NCBI GenBank assembly: GCA_032988165.1
Contig: JANTQF010000027.1
Location: 1-64,000, forward strand
Direction of reading: 5' to 3'
Length of the DNA stretch: 64,000 bases
DNA from: Emmonsiellopsis sp. PD_33
Taxonomy: Eukaryota > Ascomycota > Eurotiomycetes > Onygenales > Ajellomycetaceae
Part shown: piece by piece, positions 11,044 to 21,395 of the stretch
Position numbering within the stretch: position 1 is the first letter of the stretch
Layout of the letters: every line of letters begins with the position of its first letter
Made by a program: the position numbers and the translations under genes
Notes under the pieces: model-generated
The model's input: the letters and a program-made list of their open reading frames with translations, nothing else
Database searches by the model: none
Told to the model about the DNA's origin: nothing

Positions 11044-11997
11044 ATGAACGGGCAAAACCGCGAACCAACGCCACCTCCCCCATATGCTAGCCGGGAAAAT
11101 AGTCCGAACCGGGGCAATGGACCCCGGCGACAAGGACCCAATGCGAACGATGTATATGAAGACTTCGCTGAGCCGGAAGGGCGTGGCCAAGGTCCCCAAA
11201 ATGCGCCACAGGGTATCCAAGGCAATAACAACAATAACGGATATGATCCCTTCGGACCTGGCGGCGGCCAACCCCAAGCAGCGGGACCCCAAGCCCTCAA
11301 CTTTGGCGAGATTGCCGCACCAGCCCCAGTGCATTACAATATCTTCAACAACGCACCAGCAGACCCAGCCGGCGGACTACCGTTTCCATTCGCCCAAGCA
11401 CAGATATTCGGCCAACAACCCATGCAATTCCCTCAACTCGCTATCAACCTCGGCGGCGGACCCGGTGGTATCCTAGATCTCAACGCCATGGCCCAGAATC
11501 TACTCAACCCACCGCCTCCCGCCCATTTGGTCCCAGGCCCAGGCCCAGGCCCAGCCAGAAACCCAGACGAGCCACCAGCCACCTGGGCCGAATACTTCGC
11601 CCAATTCCAATTCCCCCCAGGCCAAGCGCCCATGATCGATTTGGCCAATCTGCCTCCTCTCCCTGGCGCACATCCCCCACTGAACAATGGCAACTTTGGC
11701 AACTTTGGCGGCGGTGCCGCTCCGTTCGGGATGCCAGGGATGCCAGGGATGCCAGGGATGCTAGGTATGCCCGGTATGCCCGGTATGCAGGGGATGCCAG
11801 CGGGTGGCCCCCCGGGAATGGGAATGGTAATGGCATTTCCGCCGTCGCCGAGCCCGCCCGCTTCTTCCGCCTCCGCTTCAGTCCGCTCTAGCAACCGAAG
11901 CAATCGGGGTGTCGATAACGATCGCGATCCCGTCCGCGATGCACCCGTGTGGATTCCGTGGTATCGCGTGCTTTGGGGTGATTGTTGCGGTTTTTGA
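11044..11997 (+). CDS. Hypothetical Gly/Pro/Asn/Met-rich disordered protein
   Basis: A 317-residue single-exon frame with no recognised domain. The N-terminus carries PPPPY (near residue 11-15), which matches the PPxY class bound by WW domains such as those of Rsp5-type ubiquitin ligases. The middle is rich in Gly, Pro, Asn and Gln. At about residues 229-255 there is a perfect to near-perfect GMP triplet repeat encoded by a 9-base minisatellite. A Ser-rich tail (SASASVRSSNRSN) follows. Nearly the whole chain should be disordered. The bias toward Pro, Gly and Asn codons continues from start to stop and argues for a coding frame. Function unknown. Confidence 0.5.
   Translation: MNGQNREPTPPPPYASRENSPNRGNGPRRQGPNANDVYEDFAEPEGRGQGPQNAPQGIQGNNNNNGYDPFGPGGGQPQAAGPQALNFGEIAAPAPVHYNIFNNAPADPAGGLPFPFAQAQIFGQQPMQFPQLAINLGGGPGGILDLNAMAQNLLNPPPPAHLVPGPGPGPARNPDEPPATWAEYFAQFQFPPGQAPMIDLANLPPLPGAHPPLNNGNFGNFGGGAAPFGMPGMPGMPGMLGMPGMPGMQGMPAGGPPGMGMVMAFPPSPSPPASSASASVRSSNRSNRGVDNDRDPVRDAPVWIPWYRVLWGDCCGF
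11730..11800 (+). repeat. 9-bp minisatellite coding for Gly-Met-Pro
   Basis: Tandem units of the form ATGCCAGGG / ATGCCCGGT repeat about seven times within the preceding frame. Copies 1-3 are identical and the later ones carry silent third-base changes, so the peptide repeat is kept while the DNA drifts. Being a multiple of three, unit gain or loss would not break the frame. Confidence 0.75.
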
Positions 11998-12940
11998 GGG
12001 GGTTATGTTTAGTTGGAAATGTGGGTGTATTTGTGAGGGTTGCATGTATGTATGTACGTATGTACGTATGGGGTCTATGAGTGGCGTTTCGGTTGTTGCT
12101 AGTATGTTATGTTAGTGATGGATGGATGGATGGGCGTTGGCGGGTGGGTTTGTTTATACAGATGTGTGTTTCATGTTTCCTTCCCCCTTGGTGTGCCTGG
12201 AAACCTTTATGATCTACCTAGCTACTCTATGGATACGCTTTGGATTTACTTTTATTGTTGTTGAGTTACCTCTTGGTTTTAAATGGGGTGGATGGATGTA
12301 TTTACGACAGATTTTTATATTTATGTTGATACCTATGCCGGACGGACCTCACTGATGATGAAAAAAGTGAACTTTCACCCATGGATGCTCTAATAACTAC
12401 TATCCAGCAAGGCGGGTGTATTAATTAGCATTGCAGTATAAGAAAGTCGAATCGACCGATGCAATGGTTTGTTTGGAATATCTCTGTGTCCATTCTGATT
12501 GCGATGTTTAAATTTGTGCGGCATGATAAGACATTTATAAACCTAAAAGCAAATAAATAAATAGGAGATGAAGAACATGGGTAGGGAATGAGGCGGGAGG
12601 GAATAAGCTAATAAATAGAGAATGGATGTCCTACATACATAAAAACTGCAAGGAATTATCTAATAACATCAGGAGGGGGGAAGGGGGTAAAAAACACCCC
12701 TTCAAATGGTTCTTTCCATCATTCTATCAGACCCCCTAGCAATTGACTAGGTAAGAAATAATAACATCCATAATTCTCTATACAGTGAACTTTTATTATT
12801 AGTAAAATCCTAGGTTATCTAGGTAGACTCTATACGACTCGGAAAAATAATAACTACAACTATAACAATAACAATAATACCAATAAGACCCCCAAGCATC
12901 AATCGCTGCCATCATGAAATGAAAGAAAGCGGCCGCCAAC
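11998..12940. other. Convergent intergenic region
   Basis: Lies between the ends of a plus-strand and a minus-strand gene, so it holds two 3' regions. It contains GTATGTAC and GGATGGAT simple repeats (about 12045-12130) and AT-rich sequence. No supported gene. Confidence 0.45.
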
Positions 12941-13993
12941 TCAATATATTCCCACTTCGTCGCCTGGGATATCGTTATACGGCACCAAAAACTCCGCCGA
13001 GATATCATCATATTCAGCTTCGTCGTCACCATCTTCATCATCGCCGAACTGCGACGACCCATCAGTAATGGCACAGTCAATCTCCATCTGATATACATCT
13101 GAGCTACACATTACTGTGTCGGGCTCGGGAGGGCTAGGAGTAGGACGCCATGGTTTCTTCCCCCGGGCTTCCTCCTGGCGGTAGAATCCCCGCGTCCGTG
13201 GCCGTTTTGGAGATGGCGTATCGGGTGGGGTGGAGCTTGCCCTTCGTTTGGTTGAGAGACTAGTTTCGCCAATAGTAGCCATAGAAGACCCCCCTGAGTC
13301 GAATGGGCTTACTTCGCGGTGACTATGGTCCGTCGTGGATGTGCGGACATGGCCGGCAATAGCAGATGGGCCGGCAGAGCTCATATTAGGCCGAGAAGTG
13401 CCAGGCTCTAGAGCATTGCGTCGTTTCGTTGTTCTTTGCTTTTTTCTGCCTTTCTGGACGCGTCGGTTTGGAGTAGATCTATCCATTATTGGGGGTAGTT
13501 TACTCCCGGGATGAAAGGAAATAGGACTTCTGCTAGTTTGTGCTAGCACTTGCGCTTCCGCTAGCCTAAGCTCATCCGGATCGAAGTATGGGATGATCTT
13601 GTCCTGCTCTTTCACTGCCCTAAACAAACTATCGGGATCGACCTGTATGCCCGGCCATCCGGGATCGGGTAAGGCATCGGATAATATGGTAGATCCCTCT
13701 GGGATAACTCCTGCTTCCCTTAAGGGCTTAAGATACTTCTCAGCGTCGGGGTCCTCGAGATGGAGACTCCCATCATAGGATGGTTCCAACACAGGGGCCA
13801 TGGTGAGTGATTCGAGGGCCATGGAAAGTCGCTTGGAAAGTTCATCGGAAAACTTAGTCCCCGTTCGCATAGCTAACCGCCTGGCAACAATATCGGTGAG
13901 ATGGTGGTCTAATAATACGATCTCGCGCTCCTGTGAGCTAGTCCAATCGGCTAGTTCCGGAGGCGTTTTTGAAAAAGATTTCCAGTAACGCAT
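12941..13993 (-). CDS. Hypothetical nuclear protein with basic clusters and acidic tail
   Basis: An intact 350-residue frame starting MRYWKSF. I do not recognise the family. Residues 1-165 look folded and mostly helical (repeated Leu/Ala/Arg pattern). Then come a strongly basic stretch (RRVQKGRKKQRTTKRR, about 180-195) and a second one (SPKRPRTR, about 265), both plausible nuclear localisation signals, in a Ser/Pro-rich disordered region. The C-terminus is acidic (DDEDGDDEAEYDD). This folded-basic-acidic layout is common in chromatin-linked or regulatory proteins, but no DNA-binding motif is visible. No intron is needed. Confidence 0.55.
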   Translation of the reverse strand: MRYWKSFSKTPPELADWTSSQEREIVLLDHHLTDIVARRLAMRTGTKFSDELSKRLSMALESLTMAPVLEPSYDGSLHLEDPDAEKYLKPLREAGVIPEGSTILSDALPDPGWPGIQVDPDSLFRAVKEQDKIIPYFDPDELRLAEAQVLAQTSRSPISFHPGSKLPPIMDRSTPNRRVQKGRKKQRTTKRRNALEPGTSRPNMSSAGPSAIAGHVRTSTTDHSHREVSPFDSGGSSMATIGETSLSTKRRASSTPPDTPSPKRPRTRGFYRQEEARGKKPWRPTPSPPEPDTVMCSSDVYQMEIDCAITDGSSQFGDDEDGDDEAEYDDISAEFLVPYNDIPGDEVGIY

Positions 13994-14627
13994 GGTTGCG
14001 ACTAAACGCAGGAATTAAATATAAGAAGCCCCAGAGAGAGAGGGGGGGGACTAGCAGGAATAAAAAGAAAGTATTCTCCGTGAAGAATGCAGAATATAAG
14101 CTATGGGATGAAGGGCAAAACATAAGAGAATGGTTATCCAGCATAGGATAAAAAAGTCGGCGGCTAATGGCTTCATATTGGAAATAGCTCGAGTCGCGGC
14201 TGCCAGGAAGGAGTGTAAGACAATCCTGAGAAGGAAAGAAAAACAAGGCTTTAAAAGACGGCAAGTAGACAGGAGTAGAAAGGGGGATGGATGAGAAGGA
14301 GCTCCCGGCATGGTCTGTGGAGAATAATAAAGAAATCAAAACTTACTCCTCGCATACTTGGCTTAGGAATGGAGAGTAAAATACCTCCAATGGACAAGCG
14401 ATGGAGAAGGCATGCAAACTGATATTGATTCGTCCATAATTAGGGTTGTACTTGAATTCCAACCTGAAAATTCCAATTCATGGCTGATTTTGAGCCCTCT
14501 CATAACTCTCCGTCATTTATCGAGTGTCCTTCGTCCACATACACCGTTCGCCTCAAGATGTCCTAACATCGGAAAAAGAACCCTGATTTCTCGTTCCATC
14601 AACTTAATACCAAGTCCTCTCATAGGC
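13994..14627. other. Region between the nuclear hypothetical protein and the SIMPL gene
   Basis: Contains the upstream region of the minus-strand 12941-13993 gene and the 3' flank of the SIMPL gene. Short frames on both strands (for example 13938-14339 minus) are hydrophobic low-complexity translations without motifs. No gene called. Confidence 0.4.
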
Positions 14628-15338
14628 TTAGTAACCATCATGGAGCGCCGGTGCTGTCCAATCAGCCGTCGCAAATTTTGCGGCAATCTTAACATGCAGA
14701 ACGATCTCTTGTGGCTCGAGAGCAATCCCGTTAGAGACTTCCGGGGGAAACCCAGAGCGCCTAGCCGTCTGTTTAGTCCTGCCCGTCGGTACATGTGTCC
14801 CTCCATCCTCCAATCTGACCAGAGAGACCTCCCTCCCTACTACCTCGGCATAATCATTGGCCTTTTCAATCGCGTCGCGTATCGCCAGTTTGCGCGCCTC
14901 TCGTATCAACTGCTCCCGACTGTCATCCGTCAACTCCCAGATGATGGATGTTATAGACACAAATGGTTCGTCAAATAGGCGAGATGCGACCTCACTGAGC
15001 TTTTCGAAGTCCCGGAAGATCGCCGTGAGGCTGGCAGATGCCGTGAACTGGCGTGGGCCAATAGGCTTCCCGTCGTTATCCTCGGGGATCGATGATGCGG
15101 TTTGAATTATGCCAAAGGTGAAGATGGTGATGGGGGTATCCGGAGTGGCGCCCCCTGTTTCCGTCTTAAAGGAGAGCCCGCGGAACAACCCACTGAGCTG
15201 GTTGACGGTTTTGGTCACGTTTTGAGAGACGATTTCCTGCTTTTCGCCCTCCGATTGGACTCTTACGCTAATAGATGCGCGCTCAGCGGTGCGATTCAGG
15301 GATGCTCCACCAACAACGTTAATTTCGAGAGGAGGCAT
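14628..15338 (-). CDS. SIMPL-domain (DUF541) protein
   Basis: A single-exon frame of 236 residues. The opening MPPLEINVVGGASLNRTAERASISVRV-type segment is the conserved SIMPL/DUF541 start, in which a beta strand is followed by the G-x-A-x-x-x-x-x-x-A-x-x-x-V pattern. The middle has the alternating helix and strand of the family, with KLAIRDAIEKANDYAEVVG near residues 145-165 as the conserved A-x-x-x-A-x-x-x-A-x-x-x-A helix. Bacterial relatives such as YggE are periplasmic and linked to oxidative-stress tolerance; the fungal branch is uncharacterised. No signal peptide is seen, so it is probably cytosolic. Opposite-strand frames here are shadows. Confidence 0.8.
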   Translation of the reverse strand: MPPLEINVVGGASLNRTAERASISVRVQSEGEKQEIVSQNVTKTVNQLSGLFRGLSFKTETGGATPDTPITIFTFGIIQTASSIPEDNDGKPIGPRQFTASASLTAIFRDFEKLSEVASRLFDEPFVSITSIIWELTDDSREQLIREARKLAIRDAIEKANDYAEVVGREVSLVRLEDGGTHVPTGRTKQTARRSGFPPEVSNGIALEPQEIVLHVKIAAKFATADWTAPALHDGY

Positions 15339-15826
15339 GATAGTGCTGGCTGAGTAGGTTAGGAGAAAGGGTGGTTGGACTCAAATCCGTGCACAGGTGG
15401 CAAAGTCGTTGTTTCAAACTCTGCCAGACGACGGCAGAATATAAGAATCAGGTTCAAGGCCACACAGCCGCCCATTTAGCGGTCTTTATACCCACCTCGA
15501 AAGCAGCGCCAACCCGCATTTTTGCGGCAATGGACAAGGGGCTGATGTGATGGATGCAACAGTAGGCTCGGTCAGCCTATCGGAGGCCACGTTTCGCCAG
15601 GCAGAAGCCGTATATGCAGCATTATCGCAACGTATCTCCGCGTATATGAGCGTTAGTAGCTAGTCCTTGTTGTGATGTTGGGCGATGTCGTCGAGATATA
15701 TGAAGTCACGTGGGTGGTGGGTTTCGGAGCCATATATTTCCGGCAGTTAACTAGTTACTAGTTATGGACTCCTTCCAACCTCATCTCTGCCACTGAGCTA
15801 TCATCATCAAGTTTGTGTGTGTTCCT
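15339..15826. promoter_or_regulatory. Shared upstream region of SIMPL gene and the 15827 gene
   Basis: A divergent spacer of about 490 bases between the SIMPL gene (-) and the small gene at 15827 (+). A CACGTG E-box lies near 15707, with an ATATATTT stretch about 100 bases upstream of the 15827 start. No coding sequence is evident. Confidence 0.35.
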
Positions 15827-16041
15827 ATGGTTCCAGCTCTTCCACCCCAGCCATCTACTATCGTCCGAAGTCATCTATTCTACCCTTCCTCCACCCCTCT
15901 GCCTATAGAACGTGAGTATAGCCATCCCTGGAATCCTAGGACGCCACTGACGCGCTGAGTGTGGTGGCAGGACAGGTCCCCCCTGTACCGACCAGCCACT
16001 GTCACTTTTCGAATACCGAGTCCCCTCGTTGGGATCAACAT
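15827..16041 (+). CDS. Small gene fragment carrying an introner-like intron
   Basis: Exons 15827-15911 and 15971-16041 read through in frame (28 codons plus one base, then 71 bases) to give about 52 residues beginning MVPALPPQPS. A second donor, GTAAGT, follows at 16042, but I cannot place its acceptor, so the 3' part is unknown. The first intron matches the intron family found in genes A, B and C 6-9 kb away. There is no recognisable domain. It may be the 5' end of a longer gene that once ran into the decayed locus next door, or a relic of its own. The continuous frame across the intron is the main evidence. Confidence 0.35.
15912..15970 (+). repeat. Introner-like intron, copy 1 (plus strand)
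   Basis: 59 nt, GTGAGT..GGCAG. It contains the family core AATCCTAGGAC followed by CACTGAC and CTGAGTGT. It is the only copy on the plus strand. Where minus-strand copies end in TATAG, this one has lost that AG and uses a CAG a few bases further on. Confidence 0.7.
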
Positions 16042-16257
16042 GTAAGTGCCCCAAGTCCTGGAAAGGAGGATACTAGTATCTGTATGAATTTGGAATGCAA
16101 TTCCATGTGTTGACACGGAGACCCAAAGGGGAAATAAGAGCCTCATCCCCCAGGTGGGGTTCCGCCCACAGGACGGCGGGAAACAGTCAACCCATTATCA
16201 ACAGCAATTCACCATCAATTCACAATAATAACAAATAACAAAATTCACTTCTCTACC

Positions 16258-18862
16258 ATGGCTATCAGTAAGTACTTCTCTTCTTCCTCTGCCGCCAAGG
16301 CAGCCTCCGCGCAACGCGGGGGGGTCACCCTCCCTCCAACCCGGAGACAGCGTAAAGCTGTGTCTGAAGAGGAGATGGGTGATCACCATAACTAGGGAAA
16401 TCCTGGCATCCTCCACCCACAGTGAAGCGGACGCACTCCTTCCAACCCGGGTACAGAATAAAGCCGTGCCTGACGCGGATATGAGTGACCGCCATAACCA
16501 GGGCAATCCTGGTTGTTCAGAGGCAACCTCTGATGAGGACGATGTGCCTCAGCTGCCTTCCCGCCGTGGAAAGAAACGACGTTTCGTCGTTTCCGACTCG
16601 GAGAGTGAAGACAGCGCTCCGAAGAGGGCTCGTCGCCCTGCTTCTCCCCCCCATCCCTCTAAGGGACAAAGTGGGACCACCCCTAGTGTCAAAGCCATCA
16701 GTGGCCCCAAGGACAAGCGTCCCAAAACCTCTCCCACAAAGGGACTACGTGGGACCGCAAGTGGCCCCAAGGGCCAGGGTTCTAAAATCCACCCGGACCT
16801 GGGAAACACGCGGGGTTTGACCGCTCCTCGCCCAGGTACCAAGGAGCGGACCCGAAAGGAAGCCAACGGCTTCCTAGAGGCAGAAGGGGGTATGACTGCA
16901 TACATCCCTTCCCCTGCCGCTGAAGCGACCAAGAAGCGCGGTTTTGGCGCTGAGAGCTCAAAGGAAAGAGAGGAACAGACCCAGGAGTTTTCAAAAGAAG
17001 ACCTTGAAGCCTTTATCGCCTGCTTCGGCGATAATATTGACGACGTACCGGCTGCCAAGACCGAGGAAGTCGAAGATCTCGAGGACGAGGAACGGGGTTG
17101 ATCACCCGATGATGGCGACTTGGATCCCCAAGTGTCCAACAGTGGAAGGATATCTCACGATAGGTGGGATGAAGGGTCAGTCCCCGCTGGGAAGAAACCC
17201 AGCCACTGGTTCAGGGGCCCATCCCCGATAGCGCTTGCGCACAGGTCCTGCGCAAAATCATAGTGCAATTAGTAGGATGGGCCAACATGAACAGTGTTTT
17301 TGAGATGGACCATGACGCAAGGTAATGCCCCTTGGGTTTTAGGGTCTTCTCAGACGGGTATCCGTCAAATACCTGGTTAGGTTATTCCTGTCAGGTATAC
17401 CCTCTGAAGTGCAGGCTCTTTTTGATAAAAGTACCTGGACTCTCGGGGACTTTTTGTCTCTGCGTTTAGCCGAAGGTGACACGCGGCAAGGCGTTTATGG
17501 CGATTTCCCCACGAGCAAAAATGGAGCTAATGGCTATATTGGCTCGGCAAAAATTCTTGATACAAGAATCAAGACACACTTGAGACTTTCTCGTGACTTT
17601 GCGGTGTGGGATCTACCAACCGGATTACACAAAGAGCTTTCACTATCGCCGGATCCGTCGGGACGATGTGGATACACACTTTAGACTTTAGGCTGCTTTT
17701 AACCACCCAATTCCGGCTGGTTATCTTCTACTTCTTGAAGGTGTCTTCATGATTATCTTCAACACATACACCATTCCAGGGTATGTGTCAAGATGGGCTA
17801 CGAAAGCCTCATACGACCTGTCCAAGGCATTCAGGTCAGAATTAAACACTCCTTCCATCAAATTGAAGGGGATGAATGCTGCCTTCACTTTGATACAGGG
17901 GTTTGTCAACCATGAAGCCTACATTCCGTTACCCTGCAAAAACCCCGAGTGTGATAGAATGACATACTCCAGGAAGGCACTACCAGAAGGGGAAAGATTC
18001 CATCTGCGCTATCTGGCAGATCCTGTCAACCCCTTGGGTGAGTATCACTGCCACATTTGCTGGCTGCAAAATAGGGTTCGTGGGGCTCTTCTAGATAAAG
18101 AGAAGATCGAAAACCTTATGGCTAGAAGCGACGCAAAGGCATTCAGGGCGGCTGGAGCAACTTTGGAGTGCTAATTGCAAATGTCTGGAGACGCCGGATC
18201 TACCAAAGTACAAGCAGCGCGTTTGCAATGCCATCACAAACAGTATACTGTGCGTGTGGTGTCACGGATATATGTAGAGGTTCAAGAAGCTTCCCAATCC
18301 CAAGGGGCCAAGATACGCGATATCCCCGCGGGTAAAGCCCAGCTGCTCGCAGGTCGCCGGACCGGCGTTCCGATACTCTGCCATAACTGCACTGCGGTGG
18401 AAGGCTCCCCCAGCGTGAAAGGCGTCCATGCTTTCAACAGCGCACACGTTGCGATTATGTGTCAGGGGTGTATCATATTCTTCTACCGCCATAAATCCCT
18501 TCCTAGCCAAGGCTGGCGACAAGCAGCAGGCTTTCAGGAAAAGGAGGTCACCCCCCTCCCTCCCGTCCTAGAATCAGCATACGTGACTGAACAGAGTGCA
18601 CGACTCTACCAGGATCGCAGAGATGGCAAAAAAAATCGAGTGCACCAACTGTCCAGCAGTGGAAGGAGTCAACTGTGCTGGCATCCATGTTTTCAATGAG
18701 AGAACAGATTCCAGGCTACGTGGTAGGTGCAATGGCTATCGCATAAAATATGGCAGTTTGGCTGATCCGAGACTGCAGGAAACCAAATCGAATTATACCA
18801 TCAACCAAGACCCTCTTGGACCAATATGCGACTCTTGCAGAGACCCTAGATTCAATATCTAG
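16258..18862 (+). pseudogene. Decayed gene for GIY-YIG nuclease-like protein with CxxC zinc fingers
   Basis: Fragments in changing frames, collinear along one strand, look like one broken gene of perhaps 700-800 codons. The start MAISKYFSSSS (16258) stops at TAG 16393. A 240-codon disordered, Ser/Lys-rich part (16379-17101) ends in TGA, after which the same frame stays open for about 60 codons. A GIY-YIG-like core follows: GVY at 17490 and YIGSA at 17535, then R and H in the family spacing. The frame then shifts near 17630, meets TAG near 17685, and resumes as a helical part with a CHIC knuckle (17749-18174). Two related fingers follow, CHNC near 18385 and CTNC near 18635. In the second, the fourth cysteine is replaced by Tyr. 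At least two stops and three frameshifts are needed, so it is a pseudogene; GIY-YIG assignment rests on spacing only. Confidence 0.6.
16335..16516 (+). repeat. 106-bp imperfect tandem duplication
   Basis: The segment beginning TCCAACCCGG at 16335 recurs at 16441, offset 106 bp, and similarity runs to GGNAATCCTGG. Because 106 is not a multiple of three the two copies read in different frames. At the same position copy 1 has TAG (16393) and copy 2 has CAG (16499). Confidence 0.75.
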
Positions 18863-21395
18863 AAGGATCTGGCCAGAAAGCAGTTTCAGGAGGGCCAGTG
18901 GGGGAAAATCTTTTGTGCCATCTCTGTTCAAAGAAAGAAGGCTGTCTGTAATAAGGTCTCCGCTATCAAGCATCTTGGCTGAATCTCCGCCCCCCCCCTT
19001 CTTTTCCCGGTATTCCCCAGGTTTTTTTTCGACTTCTCCCGTCATCTACGTTTCGGTTTAAAATCTTGTTCTGCTTCTGATTCTAAGATATTGTCTACAC
19101 ATCATACATTCCTTGAAAGTCTCCTCGCGTCCTACTGATGCCCTTGCTCGGAATATTAAGTCATCGCCTCCCCCACCATTCTTCGGTTTTTCAGAACTTT
19201 TGAAATCTCAGTTTATCCTCCCTGCTATTGATTTGCCAAAATTACACCTCCATACGAGGGCCAACTTGCCTAGACACTTCGAAGCAGTAGCAGTGGGGCT
19301 ACAAGAACACACGGGCATTCCGTGTTCAACTAGGTTGTGCCATCTGGGCCAATTCGGATTCCTCCTTAAGAACAGCAGAGAAGGGATAACACCTCCCTGG
19401 TAGCTCCATCCCAGATCAAGCAGAAGGTAGGAAACCTCCCATATGAGCTGGAGCTGCCATTAGATTGGAGAATCCACCACTGACAGCTTCCCGACAGACT
19501 CCCCTCCTCCGATAGTCGATGGTGATGACGAACTTTATGAGATGGAAAGGATGGGGACGAAGCAACATGGGAATCAAAGACGACATTGGAGAAGGATATC
19601 CCTAAACACCCTACCACCTAATCACCAACGCGTCTCCATTATTATCATTATTATTCACATAGCGATCACGCGCGACACTTCAGTGTTACAGCCTTATCCC
19701 CCTATTCCTCACCTCGCTTTGCTTCGCAGTTTTTTCTTACTTTGGTTCAAATTACCTCAGTTCCCTTGTCTCACCCCACCCGTTCTCGCATTGCCCCCTG
19801 CCTTAACAATACCAGACACCCCTTTTCCCCCATCAACCCCTTCTGACGAGAAGACCTAACTCCTTGCCTACAAACCGGACTCCCCTTCCTAACCTGTGAC
19901 GCTCTCTTCGCGCTCCATCCTCGTCCATGCCACCCTGCCTCACTCGCTGAGCATACTGGCGCAAATCCGCATGAATTTGCATCAACGTCTTTGTCAACTG
20001 CTACATATCCCACCCTACCCACAAAGCATTGATAAGTCCTACCGCGCGTTGTACTGCCACTCCGCAAAAATACCCCGCCAAACCTCTACGAGTGACCTTG
20101 TCCCAGGCGCTCCATACCACAACACCGTGGGGAAAAATGTTAAAAGTCATCTATGCCGGCCGACTATCTTCATACCAATGGCGGCACCTGGACCCAGCCA
20201 ATACAATGCGCACCACGCTGAGCTGACCGCTCCACAAGGAGGATGCTAATCAGGATGTGGAGGAGAGTGAGGCTCTCCGCAAGGTGACCACATGACAAAA
20301 AAGGTGAGCAAGAAGCGATGCTACACATTATTCATGAAACTAAAGTGGGATTGTGAAACCAGAGGAGTAAATCGACAAAGGTCGTCGGGCCAACCAGCGC
20401 CTACTGACGAGAGTAATCATGGCCACCGAATATGAGGATTGGTTATGCAAGGATACTATCAAGGCCACAGCAGACGGAGCCAGACAAGAAGCGTCAAGGA
20501 CTCAACAGGAACCAGCAAAACCGCAAACACTACTGGAACGGAAAACTGTGGTAATAAACAACCTCTACGCGCGTATTAAACAACAGTACAAAGACTAACT
20601 CGGAACTAGGTCACCGAGCATTCACTACAGCTGTTGCAGCCGCCCCAGCCGCCCTATGCTCAACCAGAAGTCCGCTCATTGCCCACGCCCAACCGGAAGA
20701 CCACCCACCGGTCCTTGCCTCGCGAAGTTCAACTGCACACTCACCAATGCTTGACTTATAAACCCCAACCAGAAGCCCTCAGACCAATTGTTCTCATTCT
20801 CCTGCCCAAGTCATTAACTTCATGTCTGCCCTTCCCATTGCCGCCTGTCCAGTCAACTCATATAGTTGAATCCTGTATCCCGTTGAATCCTGTCATCCGA
20901 CACTCCCGTTGTTCATCATCATATTGTTATTCTACTCTCATCCTGAACCCATGATATTCTATATGTCCCACACACATTCCGTTTATGTGAACATTGCCTA
21001 TCCGCACATTATAAGTTATCCTCTGCATGTATTTAGCATTTAGTTAGTCTAGCAGGCGCTAAAGATGGCTCTATTCCATCACATAAGCCACCTTCAGCTT
21101 AGCTAGTCATCAATCTATCATCATGCTACTACCCTACGTACGCTTCGCTTCCTCACATTGGTAGCATGTCTTCTAAAACCTTAGAAGAGTGCCCACTCTA
21201 TCATTGATAGCCCTCTACTGATATCCTAGTTAGCTAATCTGGCCTAGCCTGACCATGATCCCGTAGCAGTTACATCTCTTACGAGGAACAAGATCAGTTA
21301 CGTGGTAGGTAATACATAAATAAAGACACCAATCCCAGCACAGAAAAAAATTCTTAATTCTCAACTATCAACGCTGCTGTAATTATGTCGGGACG
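18863..21395. other. Gene-poor 2.5-kb stretch
   Basis: Many short plus-strand frames of 65-117 codons exist but none shows a domain, a start context or consistent codon use, and they overlap in different frames. A short frame starting at 20419 (59 codons, charged, helix-like) is the most protein-like and could be a relic. No LTRs, terminal inverted repeats or tRNA-like elements were recognised by eye. Confidence 0.4.

Noticed and set aside
20419..20598. 59-codon charged frame on the plus strand
   Set aside because: Protein-like composition but too short, without splice sites, promoter or domain; may be a relic.
18863..21395. LTR retrotransposon or DNA transposon remnant
   Set aside because: I looked for matching terminal repeats, polymerase or transposase motifs and saw none. 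Short frames are not collinear with any element I know.
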